Below, one piece after another: positions 43,449 through 54,283 of a stretch of 64,000 nucleotides of DNA. The notes below the pieces were generated by a model, which was given only the letters and a program-made list of their open reading frames with translations, had not been told where the DNA came from and did not search any database. The stretch's first letter is position 1; each line of letters opens with the position of its first letter. Source of the stretch: Clostridium sp. Marseille-P3244 (GTDB lineage: Bacteria > Bacillota > Clostridia > Lachnospirales > Lachnospiraceae); assembly GCF_900120155.1 (NCBI RefSeq), contig NZ_LT635549.1, positions 496,001-560,000 on the forward strand, read 5' to 3'. Made by a program: the position numbers and the translations under genes.

Positions 43449-44558
43449 ATGAAAATCATATGTACGAAATCAAATCTCGCAAAAGGAGCAAGTATTGTCT
43501 CAAAGGCAGTTCCTTCAAAAACTACAATGCCTATTCTTGAATGTATTCTGATCGACGCTTCTACAGACGTGATCAAACTGACCGCGAATGATATGGAACT
43601 GGGAATAGAGACATCGATCAACGGAGAGATCATTGAAAGAGGAATCGTCGCGTTAAACGCCAGGATCTTTTCCGATATTGTAAGAAAGCTTCCGGACAGT
43701 GAGATCACCATTGAGACTCAGGGAGACAGTCAGGCGCTCATAACATGCGAAAAAGCAAAATTCAATATTGCTTCACAGCCGGGAGATGATTTTTCCTATC
43801 TGCCCGCGGTTGAGAAAGATGATTTTATCACAGTATCAGAATTTACTTTGAAAGAAGTGATCCGTCAGACAATCTTTTCTATCGCGGACAGTGATACAAA
43901 TAAGATGATGACAGGAGAACTTTTTGAGATTGAGGACAATATTCTGAAAGTAGTTTCACTGGACGGACACAGGATCTCTATCAGAAAGATCGAACTGAAG
44001 GATTCCTATGCGCCTAAAAAGGTCATAGTTCCTGGAAAAACACTTCAGGAGATCAGCAAGATCATCGGAGGAGAAGCGGAGTCAGACGTAGATATATCTT
44101 TTACAAAAAATCATATCGTTTTTGAGTTTGACAGAACCGTGGTTGTATCAAGACTCATAGAAGGAGAATATTTCAGGATCGATCAGATGCTCTCAAGTGA
44201 TTATGAAACAAAAGTAAGGATAAACAAGAGAGAACTTCTGGACTGTATTGACCGCGCGACTCTGCTTATCAAAGAAGGAGATAAAAAGCCTATTATTATT
44301 GATATCAGGGATGAATCTATGGAATTTAAGATCAAATCACAGATCGGATCCATGGATGAGGAAATTATGTGTGTGAAAGAAGGAAAAGACCTGCTTATTG
44401 GATTTAATCCCAAGTTTCTGATCGATGCTTTGAGGGTTATCGATGATGAAGAAGTTGATCTTTATTTCATGAATCCGAAAGCTCCGTGCTTTATCAAGGA
44501 TGAGGCTCAGAGTTATGTTTATCTGATCCTTCCTGTGAATTTTAACGCGGCGGTGTAA
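43449..44558 (+). CDS. dnaN: DNA polymerase III beta sliding clamp
   Basis: A 369-residue clamp built of three similar domains; the start is MKIICTKSNLAKG, 5 bases after AAGGAGTC, not the upstream ATG at 43329. Family segments include TMPILECILIDA, HRISIRKIEL and the C-terminal end VYLILPVNF. It holds the replicative polymerase and repair proteins on DNA. The normal gene after dnaA, across the second part of oriC. Confidence 0.97.
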   Translation: MKIICTKSNLAKGASIVSKAVPSKTTMPILECILIDASTDVIKLTANDMELGIETSINGEIIERGIVALNARIFSDIVRKLPDSEITIETQGDSQALITCEKAKFNIASQPGDDFSYLPAVEKDDFITVSEFTLKEVIRQTIFSIADSDTNKMMTGELFEIEDNILKVVSLDGHRISIRKIELKDSYAPKKVIVPGKTLQEISKIIGGEAESDVDISFTKNHIVFEFDRTVVVSRLIEGEYFRIDQMLSSDYETKVRINKRELLDCIDRATLLIKEGDKKPIIIDIRDESMEFKIKSQIGSMDEEIMCVKEGKDLLIGFNPKFLIDALRVIDDEEVDLYFMNPKAPCFIKDEAQSYVYLILPVNFNAAV

Positions 44559-44590
44559 ACGATCGTTTTGAACTTATAAGGAGCAGATAG

Positions 44591-44803
44591 ATGGAAATGT
44601 TTCAGTTAAGAGCCGAAGAAGGATTCATCCGGCTCGGACAGGTTTTAAAAGCATCCGGGATCGCGGATTCCGGAGCTGAGGCAAAGCAGATCATACAGAG
44701 TGGAGAAGTATGTGTCAATGGTGAGATCGAGACCAGGAGAGGAAGAAAACTCTATAAAGGTGATATTCTCTCCTTCGGCGGCAGAGAGATAGAGATGGAA
44801 TGA
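44591..44803 (+). CDS. yaaA: S4-domain RNA-binding protein YaaA (RlbA)
   Basis: A 70-residue protein that is one S4 domain: FIRLGQVLKASGIADSGAEAKQIIQSGEVCVNGE, then TRRGRKLYKGD. The gene sits between dnaN and recF in most Firmicutes and is linked to ribosome or RNA metabolism. AAGGAG sets the start. Confidence 0.92.
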   Translation: MEMFQLRAEEGFIRLGQVLKASGIADSGAEAKQIIQSGEVCVNGEIETRRGRKLYKGDILSFGGREIEME

Positions 44804-44861
44804 CTCTCTTTGGATTGAAAAAAAAGCAAAAAAAGTGTAAAATAGATTAGATGGGAAAGTT

Positions 44862-45965
44862 ATGGTAATCAAATCTCTGAAACTGAAAAATTACAGAAAT
44901 TATGATCTGCTGCAGATGAAATTTGATCCTGACACCAATATTCTGTATGGAGATAATGCCCAGGGAAAGACAAATATCCTTGAGGCACTTTATCTGTCAG
45001 GGACAACGAAATCACACAGAGGGACAAAGGACAGAGACATCATACAGTTCGGATATGAAGAATCCCATATAGAGACTGTTGTTGAAAAGAGGGGAGTTGA
45101 TTTTCAGATCGATATGCATCTGAAAAAGAACAGTCCGAAAGGAATCGCGATCGATAAAGTTCCTTTGAGACGTGCAAGCGAATTGTTTGGAATTGTTTAT
45201 TTTGTGTTTTTTTCTCCGGAAGATCTCAACATCATAAAAGAAGGGCCTTCCGGCAGAAGAAGATTTATTGATCTGGAATTGTCACAGCTTGACAAAATAT
45301 ATCTCAGCAACCTTTCAAATTACAATCGGGTTATCAATCAGAGAAATTCCTTGCTAAAAGACATATACGGACAGAAAAATCTTATTGAAACTCTGGATAT
45401 ATGGGATATGCAGCTTGCGTCATATGGAGAAAAAATACGGGAAAGAAGAAAAAAATTTATAGAAGAAATAAACAAAATAATTTCTGATATACATTTTAAG
45501 TTAACCGGAGGAAAAGAACATATCTTTTTATCATATGAAGAAAATACAGGAAATATGACTCTTGAAGAGGCTCTGAAAAAAAACAGAGAACGAGATATCC
45601 GGATGAAGAGTACGACGTCCGGGCCTCACAGGGATGATATCTGTTTTACTGTTGAAAACAGGACCGGAGAAAGAAAAATAGATATAAGAAGATTCGGATC
45701 TCAGGGACAGCAGAGGACTGCGGCCCTTTCGCTGAAACTGTCCGAGATCGAACTTGTAAAAAGTGTGATCGGAGATACACCGATCCTGCTTCTTGACGAT
45801 GTTTTGTCTGAACTGGACAAACACCGGCAAAACTATTTACTGGACAGTATCCATGACATACAGACGATAATCACATGTACCGGACTGGATGAATTTGTTG
45901 ATCACAGATTTTCTATCAACAAGATATTTCATATCAAAAACGGACATGCGGCAAATGCGAATTAG
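44862..45965 (+). CDS. recF: DNA replication and repair protein RecF
   Basis: A 367-residue SMC-like ATPase, normal length. Walker A is GDNAQGKTN (30-38), the signature lies near TSGPHRDD, and Walker B is PILLLDDVLSELD; LKNYRNY near the N-terminus is the family start. It promotes loading of RecA at gaps through RecO/RecR. Short gap to gyrB (11 bases), so they are co-transcribed. Confidence 0.96.
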   Translation: MVIKSLKLKNYRNYDLLQMKFDPDTNILYGDNAQGKTNILEALYLSGTTKSHRGTKDRDIIQFGYEESHIETVVEKRGVDFQIDMHLKKNSPKGIAIDKVPLRRASELFGIVYFVFFSPEDLNIIKEGPSGRRRFIDLELSQLDKIYLSNLSNYNRVINQRNSLLKDIYGQKNLIETLDIWDMQLASYGEKIRERRKKFIEEINKIISDIHFKLTGGKEHIFLSYEENTGNMTLEEALKKNRERDIRMKSTTSGPHRDDICFTVENRTGERKIDIRRFGSQGQQRTAALSLKLSEIELVKSVIGDTPILLLDDVLSELDKHRQNYLLDSIHDIQTIITCTGLDEFVDHRFSINKIFHIKNGHAANAN

Positions 45966-45976
45966 GAGGTTATTAA

Positions 45977-47914
<1,938 letters not shown>

Positions 47915-47946
47915 CACTTAACAGCGACGGGCCGATGCTCCCGTAA

Positions 47947-48000
47947 GGCAGAAATCGAGTTTACTCGAATTTCTGCTTTTAAGGGAGCGGAAGAAGCCGG
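47947..48000. other. Long hairpin in the gyrB-gyrA spacer
   Basis: Inner arms GCAGAAATCGAG and CTCGAATTTCTGC (one bulged T) around TTTA, closed by outer arms GCTCCC and GGGAGC. There is no T-run, so it is not a simple terminator; it may be an attenuator, an RNase site or an extragenic repeat. Confidence 0.6.
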
Positions 48001-48066
48001 AACCGGTGAGAAACCGAAGGTTTTAGAACTGGGACGGAGCGGAGCAAAAACAAAAGGAGATAAAGC

Positions 48067-50574
48067 ATGGAAGATAATATTTTTGATAAAGTTCATGAGG
48101 TCGACTTAAAAAAGACAATGGAGACTTCCTATATTGATTATGCCATGAGCGTGATCGCGGCGAGAGCTCTTCCTGATGTAAGGGACGGCCTCAAACCTGT
48201 CCAGCGGAGAATCCTTTACTCTATGATCGAGCTGAATAACGGACCGGATAAGCCCCACAGAAAGTGTGCGCGTATCGTCGGTGATACAATGGGTAAATAT
48301 CATCCTCACGGTGACAGTTCTATTTATGGAGCTTTAGTCAATCTGGCTCAGGAATGGTCCACCAGGTACCCACTTGTAGACGGACATGGGAACTTTGGTT
48401 CCGTAGACGGGGACGGCGCAGCGGCTATGCGTTATACAGAAGCTCGTCTTAGCAAAATTTCCATGGAAATGACTGCGGATATCAATAAAGATACGGTTGA
48501 TTTTGCTCCAAACTTTGATGAGACAGAAAAAGAGCCGACCGTTCTGCCTTCCAGATTTCCTAACCTGCTTGTAAACGGAACTTCCGGAATAGCTGTTGGC
48601 ATGGCGACCAATATTCCGCCTCATAATTTAAAAGAAGTGATCGGCGCGGTTGTGAAAATCATCGATGATCAAATTGAGGATAAAGAAGAGACTGCCATCG
48701 AAGAAATTCTGCAGATCATTAAAGGACCTGATTTTCCGACAGGAGCTGAGATCCTTGGAACAAGAGGAATCGAAGAAGCTTATAGAACAGGACGCGGCAA
48801 GATCAGGGTCAGGGCAGTCACAAATATCGAGCCTATGCAGAACGGAAAGAACAGGATCATCGTAACAGAGCTTCCGTTCATGGTAAATAAAGCAAGACTG
48901 ATCGAGAAAATAGCAGAACTTGTAAGAGACAAAAAGATTGACGGAATCACGGATCTTAGCGATCAGTCAAACAGAGAAGGAATGAGGATCTGTATTGAGC
49001 TGCGCCGTGATGTAAATCCAAACGTCATTTTAAATCAGCTTTATAAGCATACACAGCTTCAGGATACATTCGGTGTAATCATGCTGGCTCTTGTAAACAA
49101 TCAGCCGAAAGTCATGAATATTCTGGAGATGCTGAATTATTATCTTCAGCATCAGGAAGAAGTCGTCACAAGAAGGACGAAGTATGACCTGAATAAGGCG
49201 GAAGAAAGAGCGCATATCCTGCAGGGACTTTTAATCGCGCTTGATAATATCGATGAAGTAATCAAGATTATCCGGGGTTCCAGAAATGTTCAGATTGCCA
49301 AGTCAGAATTGATGGAAAGATTTGAACTCTCGGACGCGCAGGCACAGGCTATTGTGGATATGCGTCTCAGGGCTCTCACCGGTCTGGAGAGAGAGAAGAT
49401 CGAGGCTGAATATGCCGAACTCATGAAGAAGATCGAAGAGTACAGAGCGATTCTTGGGGACCGGAAGCTTCTTCTGGGAGTGATCAAAAAAGAAATTCTC
49501 GCGATTTCAGAAAAGTATGGAGATGAGAGACGGACCCATATCGGATATGATGAATTTGACATCTCAATGGAAGACCTGATCCCGCGAGAAAATGTAGTCA
49601 TAACAGTCACAAATATGGGCTATATCAAGAGGATGAGCATGGATACCTTTAAGAGCCAGAACCGCGGCGGCAAGGGGATCAAAGGAATGCAGACTCTGGA
49701 AGACGACTTCATCAGAGAACTGTTTATTACGACCAGCCATCATTACATTATGTTCTTTACAAATAAAGGGCGTGTGTACAGACTGAAAGCGTATGAAATT
49801 CCAGAAGCGGGCAGGACTGCCAGAGGAACAGCTATTATCAACCTGCTTCAGCTCATGCCGGAGGAAAAGATAACAGCTACCATACCGATCAAAGAATATG
49901 AAGACGGAAAGTATCTGTTTATGGCAACCCGCAGAGGCCTGGTAAAGAAGACGCCGATCCGGGAGTACATGAATGTAAGAAAGACAGGACTTGCAGCTAT
50001 TGTGCTCAGAGAGGATGATCTTCTGATCGAGGTAAAGGTGACAGACGACGAACAAGATATCCTTCTCGTTACCAGATATGGACAGTGTATCCGGTTCAGA
50101 GAGACAGATGTGAGGTCTACCGGAAGAGTTTCCATGGGTGTCCGGGGAATGAATTTAGGTGATAATGACGAAGTGATCGGAATGCAGATGAGCAGTCAGG
50201 GAAAAGACATGCTTATCGTATCTGAAAAAGGAATGGGCAAACGCACCAATATGGATGAATTTACAAGGCAGAACCGCGGCGGCAAGGGTGTGAAATGCTA
50301 TAAGATCACAGAAAAGACCGGAAATGTAGTCGGAATGAAAGCTGTGGATGAAGACAGTGAGATTATGATCATCAACACAGAAGGGATCATCATCCGTATG
50401 AAGTGCTCGGATATCTCACAGTATGGCAGGATCACTTCCGGAGTAAAACTGATCAACCTTCCGGAAACAGACACAGTAGCCAGCGTGGCAAAAGTAAGAA
50501 AGGCTTCCGCAGAGATCGACGGAGAACAGGTTGAGATCAGTGAAGAAGCAAAAGAAGATGAAGTAGGATTATAA
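48067..50574 (+). CDS. gyrA: DNA gyrase subunit A
   Basis: An 835-residue gyrase subunit. The catalytic Tyr is Y123 in [11 protein letters not shown]; the quinolone-resistance region reads [12 protein letters not shown] (79-90), with Gly where E. coli has Asp87. The C-terminal beta-pinwheel holds two QNRGGKG motifs (531 and 735), one Asn-for-Arg change from the canonical QRRGGKG GyrA box; a 20-base DNA stretch is identical in both. The tail is acidic. AAAGGAG sets the start. Ends with a terminator hairpin at 50587-50633. Confidence 0.97.
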   Translation: MEDNIFDKVHEVDLKKTMETSYIDYAMSVIAARALPDVRDGLKPVQRRILYSMIELNNGPDKPHRKCARIVGDTMGKYHPHGDSSIYGALVNLAQEWSTRYPLVDGHGNFGSVDGDGAAAMRYTEARLSKISMEMTADINKDTVDFAPNFDETEKEPTVLPSRFPNLLVNGTSGIAVGMATNIPPHNLKEVIGAVVKIIDDQIEDKEETAIEEILQIIKGPDFPTGAEILGTRGIEEAYRTGRGKIRVRAVTNIEPMQNGKNRIIVTELPFMVNKARLIEKIAELVRDKKIDGITDLSDQSNREGMRICIELRRDVNPNVILNQLYKHTQLQDTFGVIMLALVNNQPKVMNILEMLNYYLQHQEEVVTRRTKYDLNKAEERAHILQGLLIALDNIDEVIKIIRGSRNVQIAKSELMERFELSDAQAQAIVDMRLRALTGLEREKIEAEYAELMKKIEEYRAILGDRKLLLGVIKKEILAISEKYGDERRTHIGYDEFDISMEDLIPRENVVITVTNMGYIKRMSMDTFKSQNRGGKGIKGMQTLEDDFIRELFITTSHHYIMFFTNKGRVYRLKAYEIPEAGRTARGTAIINLLQLMPEEKITATIPIKEYEDGKYLFMATRRGLVKKTPIREYMNVRKTGLAAIVLREDDLLIEVKVTDDEQDILLVTRYGQCIRFRETDVRSTGRVSMGVRGMNLGDNDEVIGMQMSSQGKDMLIVSEKGMGKRTNMDEFTRQNRGGKGVKCYKITEKTGNVVGMKAVDEDSEIMIINTEGIIIRMKCSDISQYGRITSGVKLINLPETDTVASVAKVRKASAEIDGEQVEISEEAKEDEVGL

Positions 50575-50586
50575 TAAATCTCGATT

Positions 50587-50633
50587 AAAAAGGGTATGTT
50601 TTGATTCTTAAAATTAAAGCATACTCTTTTATT
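50587..50633 (+). terminator. Terminator after gyrA
   Basis: AAAAAGGGTATG pairs with CATACTCTTTT around a 21-base AT-rich loop and is followed by TTATTATATTTT. It closes the dnaA-gyrA run. Confidence 0.75.
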
Positions 50634-50784
50634 ATATTTTATAATGTTGTTGGATAAACAGATCAGGATGATGAAAAGGCTGTGAAAAATCAGGAAATTC
50701 ATATGGATATCTCAGAATGGACAATACAAAGTATGTGGATAATTCTTGTTCTGTGTAAAGGAATAAAAGATATCTTTTCAGAAT

Positions 50785-51033
50785 ATGATAGATTATAACC
50801 CCGGGATAAAGGGAGCGGTAAATTTGGGAAAAAAGGCTGCGGCTGCAGTGGTCAATTTTTTTATACGAGCGGCGGTAGGGATGGCACTGATTTTTTTTAT
50901 CAATCAGTATGTGATCCCGCCTGATTCTTCAATTAATGTGGGACTGAACGCTGTGTCCTTTTTGACATCCGGAAGCCTTGGAATTCCAGGGGTCGGACTG
51001 CTTTATGGGATTGTTTGCTATCAGATTTTGTGA
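50785..51033 (+). CDS. BofA-family membrane protein (pro-sigma-K processing inhibitor type)
   Basis: An 82-residue membrane protein with two apolar helices (VVNFFIRAAVGMALIFFINQ and FLTSGSLGIPGVGLLYGIV), the second with the LGIPGVGLL pattern of BofA. In spore formers BofA holds the SpoIVFB protease inactive until a signal from the forespore. A TTG at 50824 behind AAAGGGAG is the better start by ribosome site; the ATG at 50785 has none. It may be a leftover of a sporulation program or have another regulatory role. Confidence 0.75.
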   Translation: MIDYNPGIKGAVNLGKKAAAAVVNFFIRAAVGMALIFFINQYVIPPDSSINVGLNAVSFLTSGSLGIPGVGLLYGIVCYQIL

Positions 51034-51048
51034 TATTTTTACAAAAAT

Positions 51049-51098
51049 CGGCGGATTTAAATTTTGCTCTGGACAAAATAAAATCCGCCGTTTATAAT
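51049..51098 (+). terminator. Terminator after the BofA-like gene overlapping the tad promoter
   Basis: CGGCGGATTT / AAATCCGCCG with an inner stem ATTTTG / CAAAAT and a 7-base tip. The -35 TGGACA (51070-51075), 17 bases and -10 TATAAT (51093-51098) of the next operon lie inside and right after the hairpin. Confidence 0.75.
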
Positions 51099-51240
51099 GC
51101 GTCTTACACGGCAGAACTCAACTGCCAGACACCGCTTTTTAGAGGGACAGCGCGGTGTGTCATAAAGCCGGATGAGGGAGGATATTCCGGCGGTCATAAT
51201 CTTTATTCACGCTGCAGAGTTTCGCGGCAAAATTCAGATC

Positions 51241-52341
51241 ATGTCAGAAAAGAAAAATAAAAGTATATCAGGGAATTTCGTTGTCTGTGATATACAGGAA
51301 GAATACGCGGATCATCTTTTTGAGATCCTGACAGAGTATTTTGCGGGGCAATATCAGTTCCATCTTTTTCACAACACGGACAGGATGTCAGAGTTTCTCA
51401 GTGCATCAGAGGCGGAAGTCCTGCTGATCGGGGAGGAATGTATCTGCAAGTCTTTGTTGGAACAGGTAAAAGGGAATCTGTTTATCTTGACCGGGAGACC
51501 AAAGAGAAAAGAAAAGGACGGGATTGACAGTGAGAGTGTAACGGGAATTATCTGCTATCCGATTTTCCGGTATCAGTCTGCAGATCAGATCCTTCTGGAC
51601 ATTCGGAAAGGACTTGGGTGGACAGATTTCGATCCTACGGATCTTTTGAAAACTGCCGGGAGGAACAAGAAAGGATCGGAAAAGGTATCCCAGGTCCGGC
51701 GTGAGGGGGAAAAGAAACCACGGATCCGCGGGGATCCCGGACTGCGGGGATTAATCGGAGTCTATTCCCCTGTGCACAGGATCGGTAAGACCAGGTTTGC
51801 GATCCGACTGGGAGAAAAAGCGGCACAACATCTGCCCGTACTCTACCTCAATCTGGAAGGATATTCAGGACGTGGACATTATTTTCCGGACGGACCATCC
51901 CGGGATCTGGGAGATCTTCTGTATTGTGCGAAGCAGGATCTGAAAGATCATGGTCTCAGGATCAGTACCATGGCCGGACAGTTCAAAGGGCTGGACTATA
52001 TTATGCCCATGGGAAATGAACCGGATTTAAGAGAAATAAAGAAGGAGGAATGGATCCGTCTGATAGATATGATCCTGGAAAAATGTATCTATGAAACAGT
52101 TATCCTTGATCTTGGAGACTGTGTTGACGGTCTGTATGAAATCCTTCGAAAATGCGAAAGGGTATATACACCTTACATTACGGACAGGATTTCTGTGGCA
52201 AAACTGGAACAATATGAACAGAATCTGAAAGATGCCGGATACAGCGATGTCCTGCGGCGGACAGTGCGCAGAAGAATGGACAGTGCGGACCATAGAAGAA
52301 AGGCGGAGCTGGATAGTGAAAAAGACCGAACGATTGTATGA
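51241..52341 (+). CDS. TadZ/CpaE-like pilus-localising ATPase
   Basis: A 366-residue protein: a receiver-like N-terminal third (FVVCDIQEEYADHLFEILTEYF), a charged middle, then a ParA/MinD-like ATPase domain with GVYSPVHRIGKTRFA (near 177; a relaxed Walker A) and VILDLGD. In tad systems such proteins mark the pole or site of pilus assembly. The start at 51241 gives the family N-terminus; an ATG at 51172 is possible but no clear ribosome site supports either. First gene of the tad operon; overlaps tadA by 26 bases. Confidence 0.78.
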   Translation: MSEKKNKSISGNFVVCDIQEEYADHLFEILTEYFAGQYQFHLFHNTDRMSEFLSASEAEVLLIGEECICKSLLEQVKGNLFILTGRPKRKEKDGIDSESVTGIICYPIFRYQSADQILLDIRKGLGWTDFDPTDLLKTAGRNKKGSEKVSQVRREGEKKPRIRGDPGLRGLIGVYSPVHRIGKTRFAIRLGEKAAQHLPVLYLNLEGYSGRGHYFPDGPSRDLGDLLYCAKQDLKDHGLRISTMAGQFKGLDYIMPMGNEPDLREIKKEEWIRLIDMILEKCIYETVILDLGDCVDGLYEILRKCERVYTPYITDRISVAKLEQYEQNLKDAGYSDVLRRTVRRRMDSADHRRKAELDSEKDRTIV

Positions 52342-53530
52342 ACAGGTTCTGGAACGTCTGGATATGGCGAGGGAGACCGGGGAGGAAGAACTTCAGGAAA
52401 TTATCCGGGAAGTGCTGGAGGAAGCCCGGAGAAAAGAATTTTTTTCTTTGAGCGAGAAGATCCGTCTTGGCCGGGAACTGTTCAATGCTTTTCGAAGACT
52501 GGATATCCTGCAGGATCTGATCGAGGATAACGCAGTCACAGAGATCATGGTAAACGGGACGGAAAATATTTTTTATGAAAAGGAAGGCAGACTTTTCCGG
52601 TCCGAACGGAGATTTCCTTCAGAAGACAGACTTTTTGACGTGATCCAGCAGATAGCAGGAGAAGCCGACCGGTATGTCAATGAGGCATCACCTGTGGTGG
52701 ATGCCCGCCTTCCGGACGGATCACGGGTCAACGTAGTCTTAAAGCCTGTGGCAGTGAACGGCCCTGTTCTGACAATAAGGAAGTTTCCGTCAGAAGCCAT
52801 TACAATGGGACATCTGGTGTCCATAGAAAGCCTTACAGATGAGGCGGCAGAGATGATAAAAAAGCTGGTGCGTTCCAGATACAATATTTTTATAAGTGGA
52901 GGCACAGGGGCCGGAAAGACTACATTTTTAAACGCCATGTCCGATTTTATCCCAAAAGATGAACGGATCATCACGATCGAGGACAACGCGGAACTTCAGA
53001 TACAGGGTCTTGAGAACCTCGTACGGCTGGAGGCAAGAAATCCCAATCCCGAGGGGGAAGGAGCTGTGACAATACGCGATCTGATCAGAGCAGCTCTCAG
53101 GATGCGGCCGGACAGGATCATAGTAGGAGAAGTCAGAGGGGAGGAGACAGTGGATATGATATCATCTGCCATGTTAAACGGCCACAGCGGATCCATGTCC
53201 ACCGGACATGCCAACAATCCGGGTGATATGCTCCGCCGGCTGGAGACCATGATGATGATGGGGATCGATCTGCCGCTTCAGGCTATCCAGAGACAGATCG
53301 CGTCGGCTCTGGACATTATCATCCATCTGGGAAGACTTCGGGACAGGAGCAGGCGGGTACTTCAGATCGAAGAGGTGACAGGCTGGGATCCCTCCGGGAT
53401 CCAAACCCGGACATTATATGAATTCAGAGAGGAGGGAAGAAAAGATGAAAAGATCAAAGGACGCCTTATGAAGGTGGGTGAGATTGAGAACAGGGGGAAA
53501 CTTATGGCTGCAGGATATCAGGAAATCTGA
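52316..53530 (+). CDS. tadA: TadA/CpaF-type pilus assembly ATPase
   Basis: A 404-residue secretion ATPase. The N-terminal part has VTEIMVNG and the core has ISGGTGAGKTT (Walker A near 196), an Asp box DERIITIEDNAELQ, DLIRAALRMRPDRIIVGEVRGEE (Walker B) and SGSMSTGHANNP with a His box. It powers assembly of the Flp pilus. The start is the GTG at 52316 behind GGCGGAG. Other names would be VirB11-like. Followed, with overlap, by the two membrane platform genes. Confidence 0.92.
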   Translation: MKKTERLYEQVLERLDMARETGEEELQEIIREVLEEARRKEFFSLSEKIRLGRELFNAFRRLDILQDLIEDNAVTEIMVNGTENIFYEKEGRLFRSERRFPSEDRLFDVIQQIAGEADRYVNEASPVVDARLPDGSRVNVVLKPVAVNGPVLTIRKFPSEAITMGHLVSIESLTDEAAEMIKKLVRSRYNIFISGGTGAGKTTFLNAMSDFIPKDERIITIEDNAELQIQGLENLVRLEARNPNPEGEGAVTIRDLIRAALRMRPDRIIVGEVRGEETVDMISSAMLNGHSGSMSTGHANNPGDMLRRLETMMMMGIDLPLQAIQRQIASALDIIIHLGRLRDRSRRVLQIEEVTGWDPSGIQTRTLYEFREEGRKDEKIKGRLMKVGEIENRGKLMAAGYQEI

Positions 53531-54233
53531 GATTGTTGTGGGAATTGCAAAGACGACGGGAATCTTTCTTCTGATGCTTTATATATTTTATGAGTCTCTT
53601 CTGCCGGGAGCAGTTTTGTTTCCAATCTGGTTTTTGTATTTCAGAGAATGGCTGAAAGATCTTTCAAGAAAAAAGGAGCAGGAGTTCCGGATACAGTTCC
53701 GGGACAGTATCCAGGCCATGTCAACAGCACTGAAAGCAGGTTGCTCTGTGGAGCATGCGATCCGTGAAGCAGGCAAGGATCTGAGCGCGCTCTATGGAAA
53801 GGGGACCAGGATACGCAGAGAATATGAAAGGATGTCTCATCAGCTCGATCTGAAAATGGCGGCAGGCAGTGTTCTGGAAGACTTTGCAGAACGAACCGGT
53901 CTGGAAGATGTGGAAAATTTTGTCCGCGTATTTGCGTCGGCAAAGAAAAGTGGAGGGGACAGTATTGCCATTATAAGAAACGCAGTCAGGATCATAAGCG
54001 GGAAGATTGATACAGAGAAAGAAATCCAAACGCTGCTGGCATCCAAAAAACTGGAATTTGAGATCATGTGCGCGGTTCCTTTTGTGATCATCCTGTACAT
54101 GAAGCTGACCTTTGGTGAATTTCTTTCTGTGCTGTATGACAGTACGGCGGGGACAGTGGTGATGAGTGTCTGTCTGGCTGTATATCTGGCCGCTTATCAA
54201 CTGGGAAGAAAGATCACGGCGATAGAAGTTTAA
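53478..54233 (+). CDS. TadB-like inner-membrane platform protein
   Basis: A 251-residue protein with a T2SSF domain in the middle (FRDSIQAMSTALKAGCSVEHAIREAG, VFASAKKSGGDSIAIIRNAV) and membrane helices near the start (GIFLLMLYIFYESLLPG) and end (VPFVIILYM; TAGTVVMSVCLAVYL). It is the first of two platform subunits. The start is a GTG at 53478 or TTG at 53484 inside tadA (overlap 53 bases). It works with the neighbouring TadC protein under the TadA ATPase. Confidence 0.85.
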   Translation: MRLRTGGNLWLQDIRKSEIVVGIAKTTGIFLLMLYIFYESLLPGAVLFPIWFLYFREWLKDLSRKKEQEFRIQFRDSIQAMSTALKAGCSVEHAIREAGKDLSALYGKGTRIRREYERMSHQLDLKMAAGSVLEDFAERTGLEDVENFVRVFASAKKSGGDSIAIIRNAVRIISGKIDTEKEIQTLLASKKLEFEIMCAVPFVIILYMKLTFGEFLSVLYDSTAGTVVMSVCLAVYLAAYQLGRKITAIEV

Positions 54234-54283
54234 AAAGAAAATCCCGGTGTCGAAGAAATGTAAAAAGAAAGAGATTGGAGATT

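Noticed and set aside
51097..51165. 22-codon upstream frame in the tad leader
   Set aside because: Starts inside the -10 region, so it cannot be on the transcript from that promoter; no ribosome site.
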